Below, one piece after another: positions 54,164-62,854 of a stretch of 64,000 nt of DNA. The notes below the pieces were generated by a model that saw only the letters and a list, made by a program, of their open reading frames with translations, searched no databases and had not been told where the DNA came from. Location: positions 3,105,501 through 3,169,500 of the forward strand of contig NZ_JAQGPN010000001.1 of the NCBI RefSeq assembly GCF_028826155.1. Direction: 5' to 3'. Position 1 is the first letter of the stretch. Every line of letters begins with the position of its first letter. This DNA comes from Mesorhizobium shangrilense. Its GTDB lineage: Bacteria > Pseudomonadota > Alphaproteobacteria > Rhizobiales > Rhizobiaceae. The translations under genes were made by a program, and so were the position numbers.

Positions 54164-54176
54164 ATGCACGCCGCTC

Positions 54177-54372
54177 TAGGGTGTTGCCTCGCCGTCTTTG
54201 ACCTTGGCTGCTCTATCACATCTTGATCGCCGCCGAGCTCCCGCTCACCGACTGGTTCGTCGTCGCCAGGGACGGGAATAACTGCGGCATGATTCTGGAT
54301 CATTTCTGTTCGCTTCCCCCACCACCATGACGGCCATATAGAGGGAGTCGCGCGGCCAGCAACAGCGGGTCG
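54177..54372. other. Remnant between IS630 and helicase gene
   Basis: Holds the right TA of the insertion and presumably the eroded 5' part of the interrupted gene (- strand). A + strand frame around 54211-54318 reads protein-like but has no clear start or family. No intact gene. Confidence 0.35.
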
Positions 54373-56688
54373 CTAGATCGAGAAGGCTAAGGCGTTCCCC
54401 CGCTCAAGACTTCTCGGAGACGAGCAGACGATTTCGTTGAGATGGTCGAGATCACCCACCAGGACCACGGTTTCGATAGCCCGCGTGATCGCGGTGTAAA
54501 GCATGGTCCGGTCGAGCAGCTTTGACTGCACAACGGGGATGATGACCCGTTTGAACGCGGAGCCTTGCGCCTTGTGGACGCTGATTGCCCAGCCGTAGGT
54601 AAGTTTCTCAAGGTCCGCCGCGGTGATCGCGTCTTCCACTCCGTCGTCGAACCGAACCCAGGCACCCTTGGGATGGAGCTTGGAGACGATGCCCAATGAG
54701 CCGTTCATGAACCCTGCGCAGATCGGATTGCCCGTTACCTTGTCGACTACAGGGTCTCCTGCGGCGTCGAGCTGAGGGGACTTGGTATAGTCGTTCTTCA
54801 ACCACATGATCTTCGAGCCGACGCTCAAGCCCCAGTCCTCGATGTTTGCCTGCCGGGCCATATACTCGACCTCGATGGCACGGTTCAGTTCCTTCGATCC
54901 GGCCGGGCCGTTCTTCACCTGGGTGAGTATCTGGACGTCCATCTCGTGCAGAGCTGCTGACTTGCCGTAGGCTGGCACGCGGCCACACATCGCGCGGAAG
55001 GCAGCTACGGTCTTCCCGGCCACGTCGTCTTTCGACGCCGGGAAGAAATAGACGCCAGGTGTCAATGCGACGTTCGGATCAAAGCGTCTGAGGTCGACTG
55101 CCTTCCCGATGCGCACAGCCGATGCGACGGCTGGGATGCCGGTGGCATCGTCTTGCCTGTGAACGACATCCAAGGTAACCGAAGGGATGTCCGCTGTCTT
55201 GACCATGGTGTGGAAGGGAAGGCCGGGTCCGATAGGCGGGAGCTGACCGGGATCGCCGATGAAGATCAGGTTGACCTCGATAGGCAACTGGGCGAGCACA
55301 CGGTAGATCGACGGGGTATCGAGCATCGACGATTCGTCGAAGATAAGGGTTCCTGCCTCGATACGGCGACCAGCATCCTCGATGCCGTGAACTAGCCGCG
55401 AGAGGGTGCTTGCCGGGCGGCCTGTCGCTTCGCTGATCCGCCTGACGGCACGGCCTGCCAGAGCCACCTGCAGATGCTCGACGCCATGGCGTTGGGAAAC
55501 TGGAAGACCATCGCGGATGGACTCCAAGGCGGTGAGGATCGCCCGGACGACGGTCGTCTTTCCCGTGCCCGCGCCGCCGCTGATCACGCAGATGCCACAG
55601 GTCGTGGCCATGAAGACCGCCTCTCGCTGCGCATCGGTGAGGGCGTAACCGATATCCTCCTCGACCTTGGCGATGGCGTCGACGACGAGCTTGCCCTCGA
55701 AGCCCGGAACCTCACGACCAATGCGCTCGCCGATCTGTCGCGCGACCTCTTCCTCCATGAACTGGCAGGCCCTCGACTGCAGAAGCTCGGCGGCTGGCGA
55801 CACCACGCGACCGCTGGCCACTGCCAGATCGATGGCACTCGCCGGATCGCCGGTCCAAGATGCGAGCAGGCGTTTCACCAGCGGTTTCAGAATCGGGGAA
55901 GGGGAGGCCATGTTTCCAGCCCGGAACCGGATTGCCAGCGCCTCCTCGACGGCGGCCGACAGTCGCCTCGGATCATCGAGGGCGACGCCCAGCCGAAGCG
56001 CCCTCGCGTCCACGTCCTTCCACGGCTCCAGCAACGTCATAGTGAACGGATCGGCCTTGATGCGGTCGATCGCTCCAGAACCCCAGACACGGGCGGCAGC
56101 ACCCGCCACACGAGGCGAGACGCCGTACCGATCCAGCCAGCGGAAGATTTCGACCTCCTCGGCGAGCATGCCGAACCCGTGGACGATAGCGATGGCCCGA
56201 TCCGCACCAACGACGTCCGCGAGCGCCTTCAGGTCCCGATCCCGGATTACGTCGTAGATAGTCTCGCCGAAGCGATCCCAGACCTTCTCCGCCGTCGCCC
56301 ATCCGATACCGACAAAGCGCTTGTCGGCGGCGAGATGCCGGATGATCGCGCGCCCCTTGGTCACCAACGGCAGGGACACCTCGGCATGGAGTTGCGGTCC
56401 GTACCGAGGATGAAGCTGGATGTAGCCCGAGACACGCCACGTCTCGCCCACGGCTGGGTCGCGCGGCGATCTCTTCGAAGGGACGAGGGCACGACGGAGC
56501 TGTTCGGTCTCGTCGCGGCCGATGATGACATGGTCACCGAACCGGCTGGCATGAACGGACGTGATCGACAGCTCCCAAGAAGACTGCTCAGAACGCTCAC
56601 CAAGGACCACGGCCGTCTGCCCCTCTGCACCGCCTCGTCGCTTAGTGGTCCCTGCCACGGTGCTCGACTCTCCGTTCACTGCGGCCAC
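54373..56688 (-). CDS. RecD2-like SF1B DNA helicase
   Basis: 771 aa from a GTG at 56688; the exact start is uncertain. An N-terminal region of about 280 residues carries an OB-type and helix-hairpin part (VGIGWATAEKVWDRFG). It is followed by the helicase core: Walker A GGAGTGKTT (371-379), DEAD-equivalent LIFDESSML (about 448), IGDPGQLPPIGPG and the C-terminal WAISVHKAQGSAFKRVI with TMLYTAITRAI (motifs V-VI). RecD2 proteins are 5'-3' helicases working alone. In a mobile island it may help element replication, excision or repair (inference). Confidence 0.9.
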   Translation of the reverse strand: MAAVNGESSTVAGTTKRRGGAEGQTAVVLGERSEQSSWELSITSVHASRFGDHVIIGRDETEQLRRALVPSKRSPRDPAVGETWRVSGYIQLHPRYGPQLHAEVSLPLVTKGRAIIRHLAADKRFVGIGWATAEKVWDRFGETIYDVIRDRDLKALADVVGADRAIAIVHGFGMLAEEVEIFRWLDRYGVSPRVAGAAARVWGSGAIDRIKADPFTMTLLEPWKDVDARALRLGVALDDPRRLSAAVEEALAIRFRAGNMASPSPILKPLVKRLLASWTGDPASAIDLAVASGRVVSPAAELLQSRACQFMEEEVARQIGERIGREVPGFEGKLVVDAIAKVEEDIGYALTDAQREAVFMATTCGICVISGGAGTGKTTVVRAILTALESIRDGLPVSQRHGVEHLQVALAGRAVRRISEATGRPASTLSRLVHGIEDAGRRIEAGTLIFDESSMLDTPSIYRVLAQLPIEVNLIFIGDPGQLPPIGPGLPFHTMVKTADIPSVTLDVVHRQDDATGIPAVASAVRIGKAVDLRRFDPNVALTPGVYFFPASKDDVAGKTVAAFRAMCGRVPAYGKSAALHEMDVQILTQVKNGPAGSKELNRAIEVEYMARQANIEDWGLSVGSKIMWLKNDYTKSPQLDAAGDPVVDKVTGNPICAGFMNGSLGIVSKLHPKGAWVRFDDGVEDAITAADLEKLTYGWAISVHKAQGSAFKRVIIPVVQSKLLDRTMLYTAITRAIETVVLVGDLDHLNEIVCSSPRSLERGNALAFSI

Positions 56689-56797
56689 CCACGACGTTCC
56701 GTCGCGGGTCCCTGCGCCTCGCTCACTGCGTGCCGCTCACCGTGGCTTTTCGGGACCGCTACGACGCGGCTCCGAGGACCAGACTTCAGCAACCCAA

Positions 56798-57205
56798 TCA
56801 TGGAAGCCTGCCAGTCTCGGCGATAACCGCGCTCAGTCTTTTCAGGCGATCCAGCTCCCGGCGGAGCGAGGCGTTCTCGGCCAGCAGGCGAAGGTTCTGT
56901 TCTTCCAGCGCCATCTGGTCGGCGTCAGTCTTTGCCTTCTGTTCCCGAACGGCCTCCGCCTGCTCTAATCGCGTGAGGTTTGCCGTGCGGTCGCGGTCGT
57001 CGGCGTCGCGGAGGATCTCGGTGCAACGTGGATTGGTGCGGAAGACCTGTCGGTCGAAGCCACACTCCTTGGCGATGATGCTCTTGTTGAGATCGACGCC
57101 GTACCTTGGGAGCGGCTCGGCCTTGTGCCGTTCCAGATATTCGATGAGCGCATCGACATGCTCCTGCGCTACCTCGAGGCCACTCTTGCCAGTGCCCCGC
57201 GCCAT
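56798..57205 (-). CDS. Small coiled-coil helper of the recombinase operon, gene 2
   Basis: ATG 57205 overlaps the previous stop (TGATG). 135 aa: an HTH-like first half (IIAKECGFDRQVFRTNP) and a coiled-coil second half (about 75-125). Its position, right after three recombinases, and its HTH-plus-coiled-coil layout match TnpC/GinD-type helpers of Tn554/GInt elements. Confidence 0.65.
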   Translation of the reverse strand: MARGTGKSGLEVAQEHVDALIEYLERHKAEPLPRYGVDLNKSIIAKECGFDRQVFRTNPRCTEILRDADDRDRTANLTRLEQAEAVREQKAKTDADQMALEEQNLRLLAENASLRRELDRLKRLSAVIAETGRLP

Positions 57206-57660
57206 CAGGTGTCCCTCCGCGACGAGAGGCTGATGACGTTTACGTCGGGAAGGCTTCCCATCTTTTCCAGCCTGTCGATTGTGGCCTGGTAGCGCTCGAA
57301 GAACCGTTTCCATGTAGGAAAGCCGCCCATCTCGGCGACGGACAGGATCATGGCCCGGTGCGAGGCGATCAGCAGTTCCTTGTCGGCCCGTAGCTGTTCG
57401 ATTTCGGCATTCTTGACTGCGACCAGCCGCTCCAACTCGGTCCGGGACTTCTTGCTGCTGCGATCAACTGCTGCCCGGATCGTCTCCTGCTTTTTGACGC
57501 CCGTATGGACCATCGTGCGGCGGGTTTCATTACGGGTTATGTCCGTCGCATGCTTGAAGACATCGCCGCTACGCCTGCAAACGGCTCTGACGGTGATGGT
57601 TTCATTCTCGGCAATCATCGCCTCAAGCAGTTCCTCAAGGATTTGGCTCTTATCAATCAT
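57205..57660 (-). CDS. Small coiled-coil helper of the recombinase operon, gene 1
   Basis: 151 aa. N-terminal helical part ITVRAVCRRSGDVF resembles an HTH, then a coiled coil (about 55-100) and a conserved-looking GFPTWKRFFERYQ. Overlaps recombinase 3 by 8 bp. By position it corresponds to the accessory protein of three-recombinase elements, needed with the recombinases for transposition in the described systems. Confidence 0.7.
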   Translation of the reverse strand: MIDKSQILEELLEAMIAENETITVRAVCRRSGDVFKHATDITRNETRRTMVHTGVKKQETIRAAVDRSSKKSRTELERLVAVKNAEIEQLRADKELLIASHRAMILSVAEMGGFPTWKRFFERYQATIDRLEKMGSLPDVNVISLSSRRDT

Positions 57661-60013
57661 CGAGGTCCCTCAGGCGCTTCATCGTGTCTATGATGGTGGT
57701 GCCAGCTTTCTGCTCGGCCGTGACGGACAGGTCGGTTCCGTCGGGGAACACCTGCATTCCCGGCGCTGTACCGAGCGCCGTCACGATGTTTTCGTACCGG
57801 ACACGGGCGTGGGTGAGCTGGTTCGCCCAGCCGATGTTGCGGCGGTCCTCGGGCAGTGCCTCCAGCGTGATGATCACCTTCGCGAACCTGTCCCGCATGC
57901 GCTGCAGGTTTTCCTGTTCGCTGATCACGTTCGTCCGCGCTAGGTGGAGACACCCGTTGAAGCATTCGAGATGCTTGGGGCAGGGGTCGCTGGTAAAGCT
58001 GTTCATGCACAGTCCGTAGGGCGTGACATGGAGCCCGTCCGCCTCGGCGTTCAAGTAGTCAAAGGCAGCCTCGTCGCCGTATTCGAGCTGGACGCGGCGG
58101 AACTCTTCGACAACAGGACCTCGGGCCTTGTTCGCCGAGATGAGCTTGAAGACCTGCAACGCCTTGTCGCCAAGGCGCTCCTCGGCTTCTGGCGGAAGAT
58201 CGATATCGGCAAGGTCCTCCGCGAGGCTGCGGTGGTCGTAGACGTGGCTCTGCTGGACACTGCGTCGGTTGAACTTCTTGGTGATGATCGTGTCGGCGAC
58301 ACCAAGACGGAACAGTTCGGTGTTCTGAAGGTGCCGCAAAGAGTGCGAGGTCAGCCGCAGCGCCCGGTCTTCTTCGGTCTGCCCATACCTCTCGAACAGG
58401 CTGTCTCCGCTCCCCTTGCCGCTGATCGCGTTGTTCAAGCTACCGCTATCGATTCGGCCAATCGCGGAATACATTGTGGTATCGAGGATGCCGTCGTTTC
58501 GCCCCTCGATCAGGTTCCTAACCGGCATGATGAACATGAGGTCATGGGGATAGAGTTTGGTGCCATCCGTGATCGTCGTGGGCGTCGTATCAGAGAGCTT
58601 GGTGCCCAAAACATCAACCATATGCCGTTCGACGTCACCTACACGCACATAGGCGTCCTGCCATGCGACAAGGCCCTTAATGGGCACGCCGGAAGCATTT
58701 CTGATCGCAACAGCCTTGAGATGTCCGCGATACCAATACTTCGGCATGCCCTTAGGTCGTCCAGGAACCTGCAATTGCCGGATTTCTTCAAGAAGCTCCG
58801 GATCATAGCTTTCTCGGTATCGACCTATTAGCTCTGGCGGAAGGTCAACGTCCGAGAAGACCGCATTCCCCGTCATCCGGACGTACATCTCCGAGGCAGG
58901 CACGAGGCCGTCTTCGGGATATTCCGGAAAGACCCGTCCGGCCTCAGCCTGCAGCCTCAGCCTCTCTCTTAGTGGAGCGGAAATCTTCTCGATGTGGTCG
59001 AGCGTCTGGACAAGAACATCCTCAAACATCGGCGGTACGTGCTGCGTGTTTTCGTAGAAGGACAGAACGTCCGCTCGCTCGTCTTCTTCCTGTTTCTCGG
59101 CGAAGTGGCGGATCATCAGGGATTTGGAGAAGCCCCCGCGCTCCCCGGCAGAACGCCCGTCGGCGTCCAGGTATTCACGCCATCGTTTCCAGTCCAAGGG
59201 AAGAAGGGCGGCTTCGCCTATCCGGAAGCCCATGATGATCTGCACCTTGAATGCTGCAAACCTAATCGCGTCAGAGAAAGTGCGCGGCGTTTCGGTGAAG
59301 ACAATCCGTATCAGCTCCCAAAATGCGCGTTCGTCTGGTAGCTTCGAAGACGACTTCCGTTCCGCCAACTCCCGCCGCAGGCTCTGGCGGCCACCGTGGG
59401 CGTTCTGGCGTTTGCGGATGGCCTCCGCCTGCTGTTGGGCCGTTTTTGCTTCCTCATTCGCGTACGGGGTGCAGAAGCGGGAAAGGGCAGGGGTATCGGC
59501 AAGCTTCTGGCCGTCAAGAACGTTGCGAACGGTGGTGGCAAAGTCCAGTGCCAGTTTTCCCGATTCGGCAGATTGCAGGACTGCGTTATAGGCTTGCTGG
59601 ACTTGTTCTGGCGTAACCGCCCAGGGAGGAGTGTCCCATGCGGCCGGAGCCAACCGTCGAATACCAGCGGCGATCTGCCTCGCGCTGACAGGCTTCGTCC
59701 GCCGAACGAGAAGCTGGTGGACGATCACCGCCTGGTACAGGTCGCGCCATGCTTGAGGCAATGGACCCGCGACCACCGGTTCCTGCCCCATCCTCTGTCT
59801 AATCTTGTTCAGCTTCACGAAGGCTGTTGGGTCCACTCCGACCTGCCCCAGCCATACGGTAGGAGGAGGGAGCATTCCCATCAGCTCCGTCAGGTTCCAT
59901 CGCGTAGCACTGCTGACCTTTCCCAGGTCATCGCAGACGAGGTCCCAATTCAAACCCCGCCCGGCCGCCAACGTTTTCGCCGTCGCGATGTATTCCGCGT
60001 AGAAGGGGTTCAT
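57653..60013 (-). CDS. Tyrosine recombinase 3 (GinC-like)
   Basis: 786 aa, much longer than a usual phage integrase. Catalytic residues near the C-terminal half: Arg in MGFRIGEAALLPLDW, H-x-L-R in SHSLRHLQNTE, and the nucleophile Tyr in SHVYDHRS. A Cys cluster follows (CMNSFTSDPCPKHLECFNGC), perhaps metal binding. ATGA overlap with recombinase 2. Third of the trio on the - strand. Confidence 0.87.
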   Translation of the reverse strand: MNPFYAEYIATAKTLAAGRGLNWDLVCDDLGKVSSATRWNLTELMGMLPPPTVWLGQVGVDPTAFVKLNKIRQRMGQEPVVAGPLPQAWRDLYQAVIVHQLLVRRTKPVSARQIAAGIRRLAPAAWDTPPWAVTPEQVQQAYNAVLQSAESGKLALDFATTVRNVLDGQKLADTPALSRFCTPYANEEAKTAQQQAEAIRKRQNAHGGRQSLRRELAERKSSSKLPDERAFWELIRIVFTETPRTFSDAIRFAAFKVQIIMGFRIGEAALLPLDWKRWREYLDADGRSAGERGGFSKSLMIRHFAEKQEEDERADVLSFYENTQHVPPMFEDVLVQTLDHIEKISAPLRERLRLQAEAGRVFPEYPEDGLVPASEMYVRMTGNAVFSDVDLPPELIGRYRESYDPELLEEIRQLQVPGRPKGMPKYWYRGHLKAVAIRNASGVPIKGLVAWQDAYVRVGDVERHMVDVLGTKLSDTTPTTITDGTKLYPHDLMFIMPVRNLIEGRNDGILDTTMYSAIGRIDSGSLNNAISGKGSGDSLFERYGQTEEDRALRLTSHSLRHLQNTELFRLGVADTIITKKFNRRSVQQSHVYDHRSLAEDLADIDLPPEAEERLGDKALQVFKLISANKARGPVVEEFRRVQLEYGDEAAFDYLNAEADGLHVTPYGLCMNSFTSDPCPKHLECFNGCLHLARTNVISEQENLQRMRDRFAKVIITLEALPEDRRNIGWANQLTHARVRYENIVTALGTAPGMQVFPDGTDLSVTAEQKAGTTIIDTMKRLRDLDD

Positions 60014-61548
60014 GCGAGATTCCGTTCTTCGCGGTCGGATTTCAGTTCCTCGACCACACGGCGCACGGCGTCGAGTGTGCCCTTGAGCTGTGCGTAGGCG
60101 GGTGACTGCTGGTTGTTCCGTGACGCGGACGCGAACTCGACGACGACTGGACGAAGACTTTCAAGCACCTCTTCGTGGATTTCAGGCTCGCCGAGCGGCA
60201 TGAAGTTGGAGCAGGTGTAGCAGGCTAGAACCGGGTTCTTCATGCAGAGGCTCTGGCCGAGACCGCAACCGCCGATCCCAGCGATGGGAACGCCGTGCGG
60301 CACGGCTCCGATCTGCTGGTCGGATGGGAGGCCCAGGAGCATCGCCTTGTCGATGGTCTTTGTCTTCGCGATCTTGGCGACGTTCGAATAGATCGGCGAG
60401 ATCGCCAAAGCCTCGTTGATCCGCTGCGCCTGGGCGGGCGACTTGTCGAAGTAGACGTTGGCGATCCGGTCGCTAGTCTGCCCCATGAACTCTGTAAGAC
60501 CGGCATGGGAGATGCCGCCGTCGGCGAGACGCTGCGCTGCGGTGTGCCTGAGATCGGTCGGCGTCCAGGCATCACCGGTCAGTTCCTCGGTCAATTCCAT
60601 GATGGCGTTGCTGACGCCTTTTGGATTGAGGCCAAAGAGCAGGCGAGGGGGCACCCCCTCCTCCGGCTGGATGGAACCACTTTCCCGGCGCTTCACCATC
60701 TCGTTGAACAACGGCCCCCACTCGCGCTTGATCCGCCTGGTCACGCGGATACGCTTGCTGCTGTCCTGCTGTTTGATCAGCGAGACGGCGACATGGACCG
60801 CGCCCGTCGAGAACAGCCTGACGTCGGCGAGTTCGACCCGGGCGATCTGGCCCGGCCGGAACGCATACTGATACGACATGACCAGCATGCAGACGTCCCG
60901 CAGTTCGCTGTCATCCAATGTGTCGCGATCGGCAGCCAGCGCCGCGCACATACTATCGATGTGGTTGACGATCATGGCCTGCTGGTCGAGCGGCAGGAAG
61001 CAATCGCCAGCCCGAACGACGCGATATTTGTCGACCTTCGGGCTTGTTAGGCCTCGAATTATCGAGGCGGCTGGAGGCATCCAGTGACCGATATTGAGGC
61101 GGCAGAGCGAGTGTAGCGCGGCTCTCAATGCATAACTTTCATCAGCCGTCACATCCGCCAGGACATATGTGTTCCAATGGGCGCGGGCGTCGAAGGGCGA
61201 CGACGTGATGAGGTGGACGAGAGACGCGATCCCATGACGGGCAACATATCTCAGAAGGCTTCCGGTTTTGATGACCACCGTGGTTGGATCAAGGCGTTGC
61301 AACCAGTCAACGATGACGTGCTTAATCACGCTATCCGCAGGCTGATAGCGAGCAAGATCAATAGGAAAATGAAGCCCGTCTAGGAACAAGGAAATCGCGT
61401 CACTCTCCGCAAGATTGCGCAGAGATTGCGTCTCGTTGGTAAAATCGTCGAAGTACCTCACGACTGGCGGAAGCGGTGGCAGCTTGGCCGTCAGTCTGGT
61501 GATTTCGCCCAGCAGTTCAGGTTCCAGCTTGAATGCAGCCGCTTTCAA
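60010..61548 (-). CDS. Tyrosine recombinase 2 (GinB-like)
   Basis: 512 aa. Catalytic Arg in YAFRPGQIARVE, TDLRHTAAQRL, and likely Tyr in ANVYFDKS. A Cys-rich segment near residue 430 (CGLGQSLCMKNPVLACYTC) parallels that of recombinase 3. ATGA overlaps on both sides, so the trio is translated together. Confidence 0.87.
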   Translation of the reverse strand: MKAAAFKLEPELLGEITRLTAKLPPLPPVVRYFDDFTNETQSLRNLAESDAISLFLDGLHFPIDLARYQPADSVIKHVIVDWLQRLDPTTVVIKTGSLLRYVARHGIASLVHLITSSPFDARAHWNTYVLADVTADESYALRAALHSLCRLNIGHWMPPAASIIRGLTSPKVDKYRVVRAGDCFLPLDQQAMIVNHIDSMCAALAADRDTLDDSELRDVCMLVMSYQYAFRPGQIARVELADVRLFSTGAVHVAVSLIKQQDSSKRIRVTRRIKREWGPLFNEMVKRRESGSIQPEEGVPPRLLFGLNPKGVSNAIMELTEELTGDAWTPTDLRHTAAQRLADGGISHAGLTEFMGQTSDRIANVYFDKSPAQAQRINEALAISPIYSNVAKIAKTKTIDKAMLLGLPSDQQIGAVPHGVPIAGIGGCGLGQSLCMKNPVLACYTCSNFMPLGEPEIHEEVLESLRPVVVEFASASRNNQQSPAYAQLKGTLDAVRRVVEELKSDREERNLA

Positions 61549-62759
61549 TGGTCTCGCTCCGGATTGATGCGTCTCAAGGCGTCGACATAGGTGTCGAACT
61601 TCTCGTCCCAGACCTCGGCGAGGGGAGTTTCGAAGTAGGCCTTTGCATACAATCGGGGCATGTTAGATTTCTTCGACCAGCCAAAGAACACCCGCAGCTT
61701 TTCCTGCGCCTTGTCCACGTCAAGTCCGGCATCCTGATAACGCTTCATACGCACGACGGCCGACGTATGGCGGAGATCGTGACAGGAAACGCCCTGAAGC
61801 CCTTGCTTGGAAAGCGACTTTTTGGCTTCATCGGACAGGGCCAGCGTGGCGGTCTCGAAGATTTCGTTGAACGACCGCAACGACAAAGGCCTAGCCTTCT
61901 GCGACATGAGAAGGTGAGCGTAATTCACCCGGCCGCGATAGTTCCGGCTGTATCTTTGCTCCAGCTCGATGATCTCCTGCGGTAGCGGAAGCTGCCGCCG
62001 AGACGGCTCCGTCTTCAGTCCGGGCCGCTCGTATCGCGGGTCGCAGTCGTCGGTTTCCTCCACGTCCAGCCAGTGTACGGTTTTTCCCGCCACTGGATCG
62101 AAATCCTCCTTGAAGGAGCCTGAATGCAGCAGCGCGGCCTCGCCACGACGCAGACCGAGGCGCAGCAGCAGCATGAAGATCAGCAGATTGCGCCACCGGA
62201 GCGTCTCGGTTTTGAAGGGGTTTCGCGGTGATTCCGGGTTGAAGATTTCATACAGGTCCTCGATCACCAGCGGCGGCAGCGCACGAACCGCGGGCGTTGG
62301 CTTCTCCATGTTCGGCGCGAGTTGGCGATATAGCGCGTCAAGCCTCAGGAGTTTGGCCTCCATCTCGGCGGCACGAACACCGGACGCGTTCCCGGCGAAG
62401 CGAAGCATGTCGATCACGAAGCTTACGGCCGACGTCCAGGTGGACGTCTTGTCGACATTGGCGACGGCGGCCTCATTGCGAAGCTGCGCGAGGAAACCAA
62501 CGAGGCAGTCCTCAAGACTGTCGGCATCGGCGTCGGCGATCAGACGGTCGAGGCAGTTACTGCCACGCTGGCGCTGGACGGCGTCATAGAGCCGATCCAA
62601 CGCTGACAGATGCTTGCGGCGGGTCGACGGTTCCAGCGACGTCTTCAGAATGTCGCTCCAGATCGTCGCCCATAGCCCACAGAAAAAGCAACGGACTAAA
62701 CCGCTTGTTATCGAGGATATCCACAACGGCGTGAACGGCGGTTTGAGTACAAAAAGCAA
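61545..62759 (-). CDS. Tyrosine recombinase 1 (GinA-like), possible N-terminal frameshift
   Basis: 404 aa from a TTG at 62759. Catalytic motifs: Arg in RLGLRRGEAALL, CHDLRHTSAV, and Tyr near LYAKAYFE. The N terminus is odd: the frame before about 62660 has no ATG. The neighbouring frame, however, has an ATG at 62787 and protein-like sequence (AVVDILDNKRF, LWAMGDD) that would join well to WSDILKTSLEP. A 1-2 base shift near 62655-62665 may therefore have damaged or re-started the gene. First gene of the recombinase operon at the right end of the island. Confidence 0.8.
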   Translation of the reverse strand: MLFVLKPPFTPLWISSITSGLVRCFFCGLWATIWSDILKTSLEPSTRRKHLSALDRLYDAVQRQRGSNCLDRLIADADADSLEDCLVGFLAQLRNEAAVANVDKTSTWTSAVSFVIDMLRFAGNASGVRAAEMEAKLLRLDALYRQLAPNMEKPTPAVRALPPLVIEDLYEIFNPESPRNPFKTETLRWRNLLIFMLLLRLGLRRGEAALLHSGSFKEDFDPVAGKTVHWLDVEETDDCDPRYERPGLKTEPSRRQLPLPQEIIELEQRYSRNYRGRVNYAHLLMSQKARPLSLRSFNEIFETATLALSDEAKKSLSKQGLQGVSCHDLRHTSAVVRMKRYQDAGLDVDKAQEKLRVFFGWSKKSNMPRLYAKAYFETPLAEVWDEKFDTYVDALRRINPERDH

Positions 62760-62854
62760 CAGCCACGGAACCGCCGAGGTGTTCCATAATCTATCTTATG
62801 CGACTTAGGTCCCCGCTTCTCGATGCGTCAGGCGGCGTCAAGCACGGTACGGCC

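Larger units (their letters stand above)
53140..54176 (+). mobile_element. IS630-family insertion sequence
   Basis: 1037 bp. Left end GAGCGTCGGGCGTTCTGAC and right end (reverse complement) GAGCGGCGTGCATTCAGGC are imperfect inverted repeats, and each end is flanked by a TA (53138-53139, 54177-54178), the target duplicated by IS630-family elements. Carries one transposase split over two frames. Complete ends and intact motifs suggest recent insertion. Confidence 0.88.

Noticed and set aside
55474..56826. 450-codon + strand frame opposite the RecD2-like helicase
   Set aside because: Arg/Asp-rich shadow of a gene with clear helicase motifs on the other strand.
57205..62759. Recombinases as a RIT element (recombinase in trio)
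   Set aside because: RIT proteins are all about 300-400 aa; here the second and third are 512 and 786 aa with helper genes, closer to GInt/Tn554 layout.
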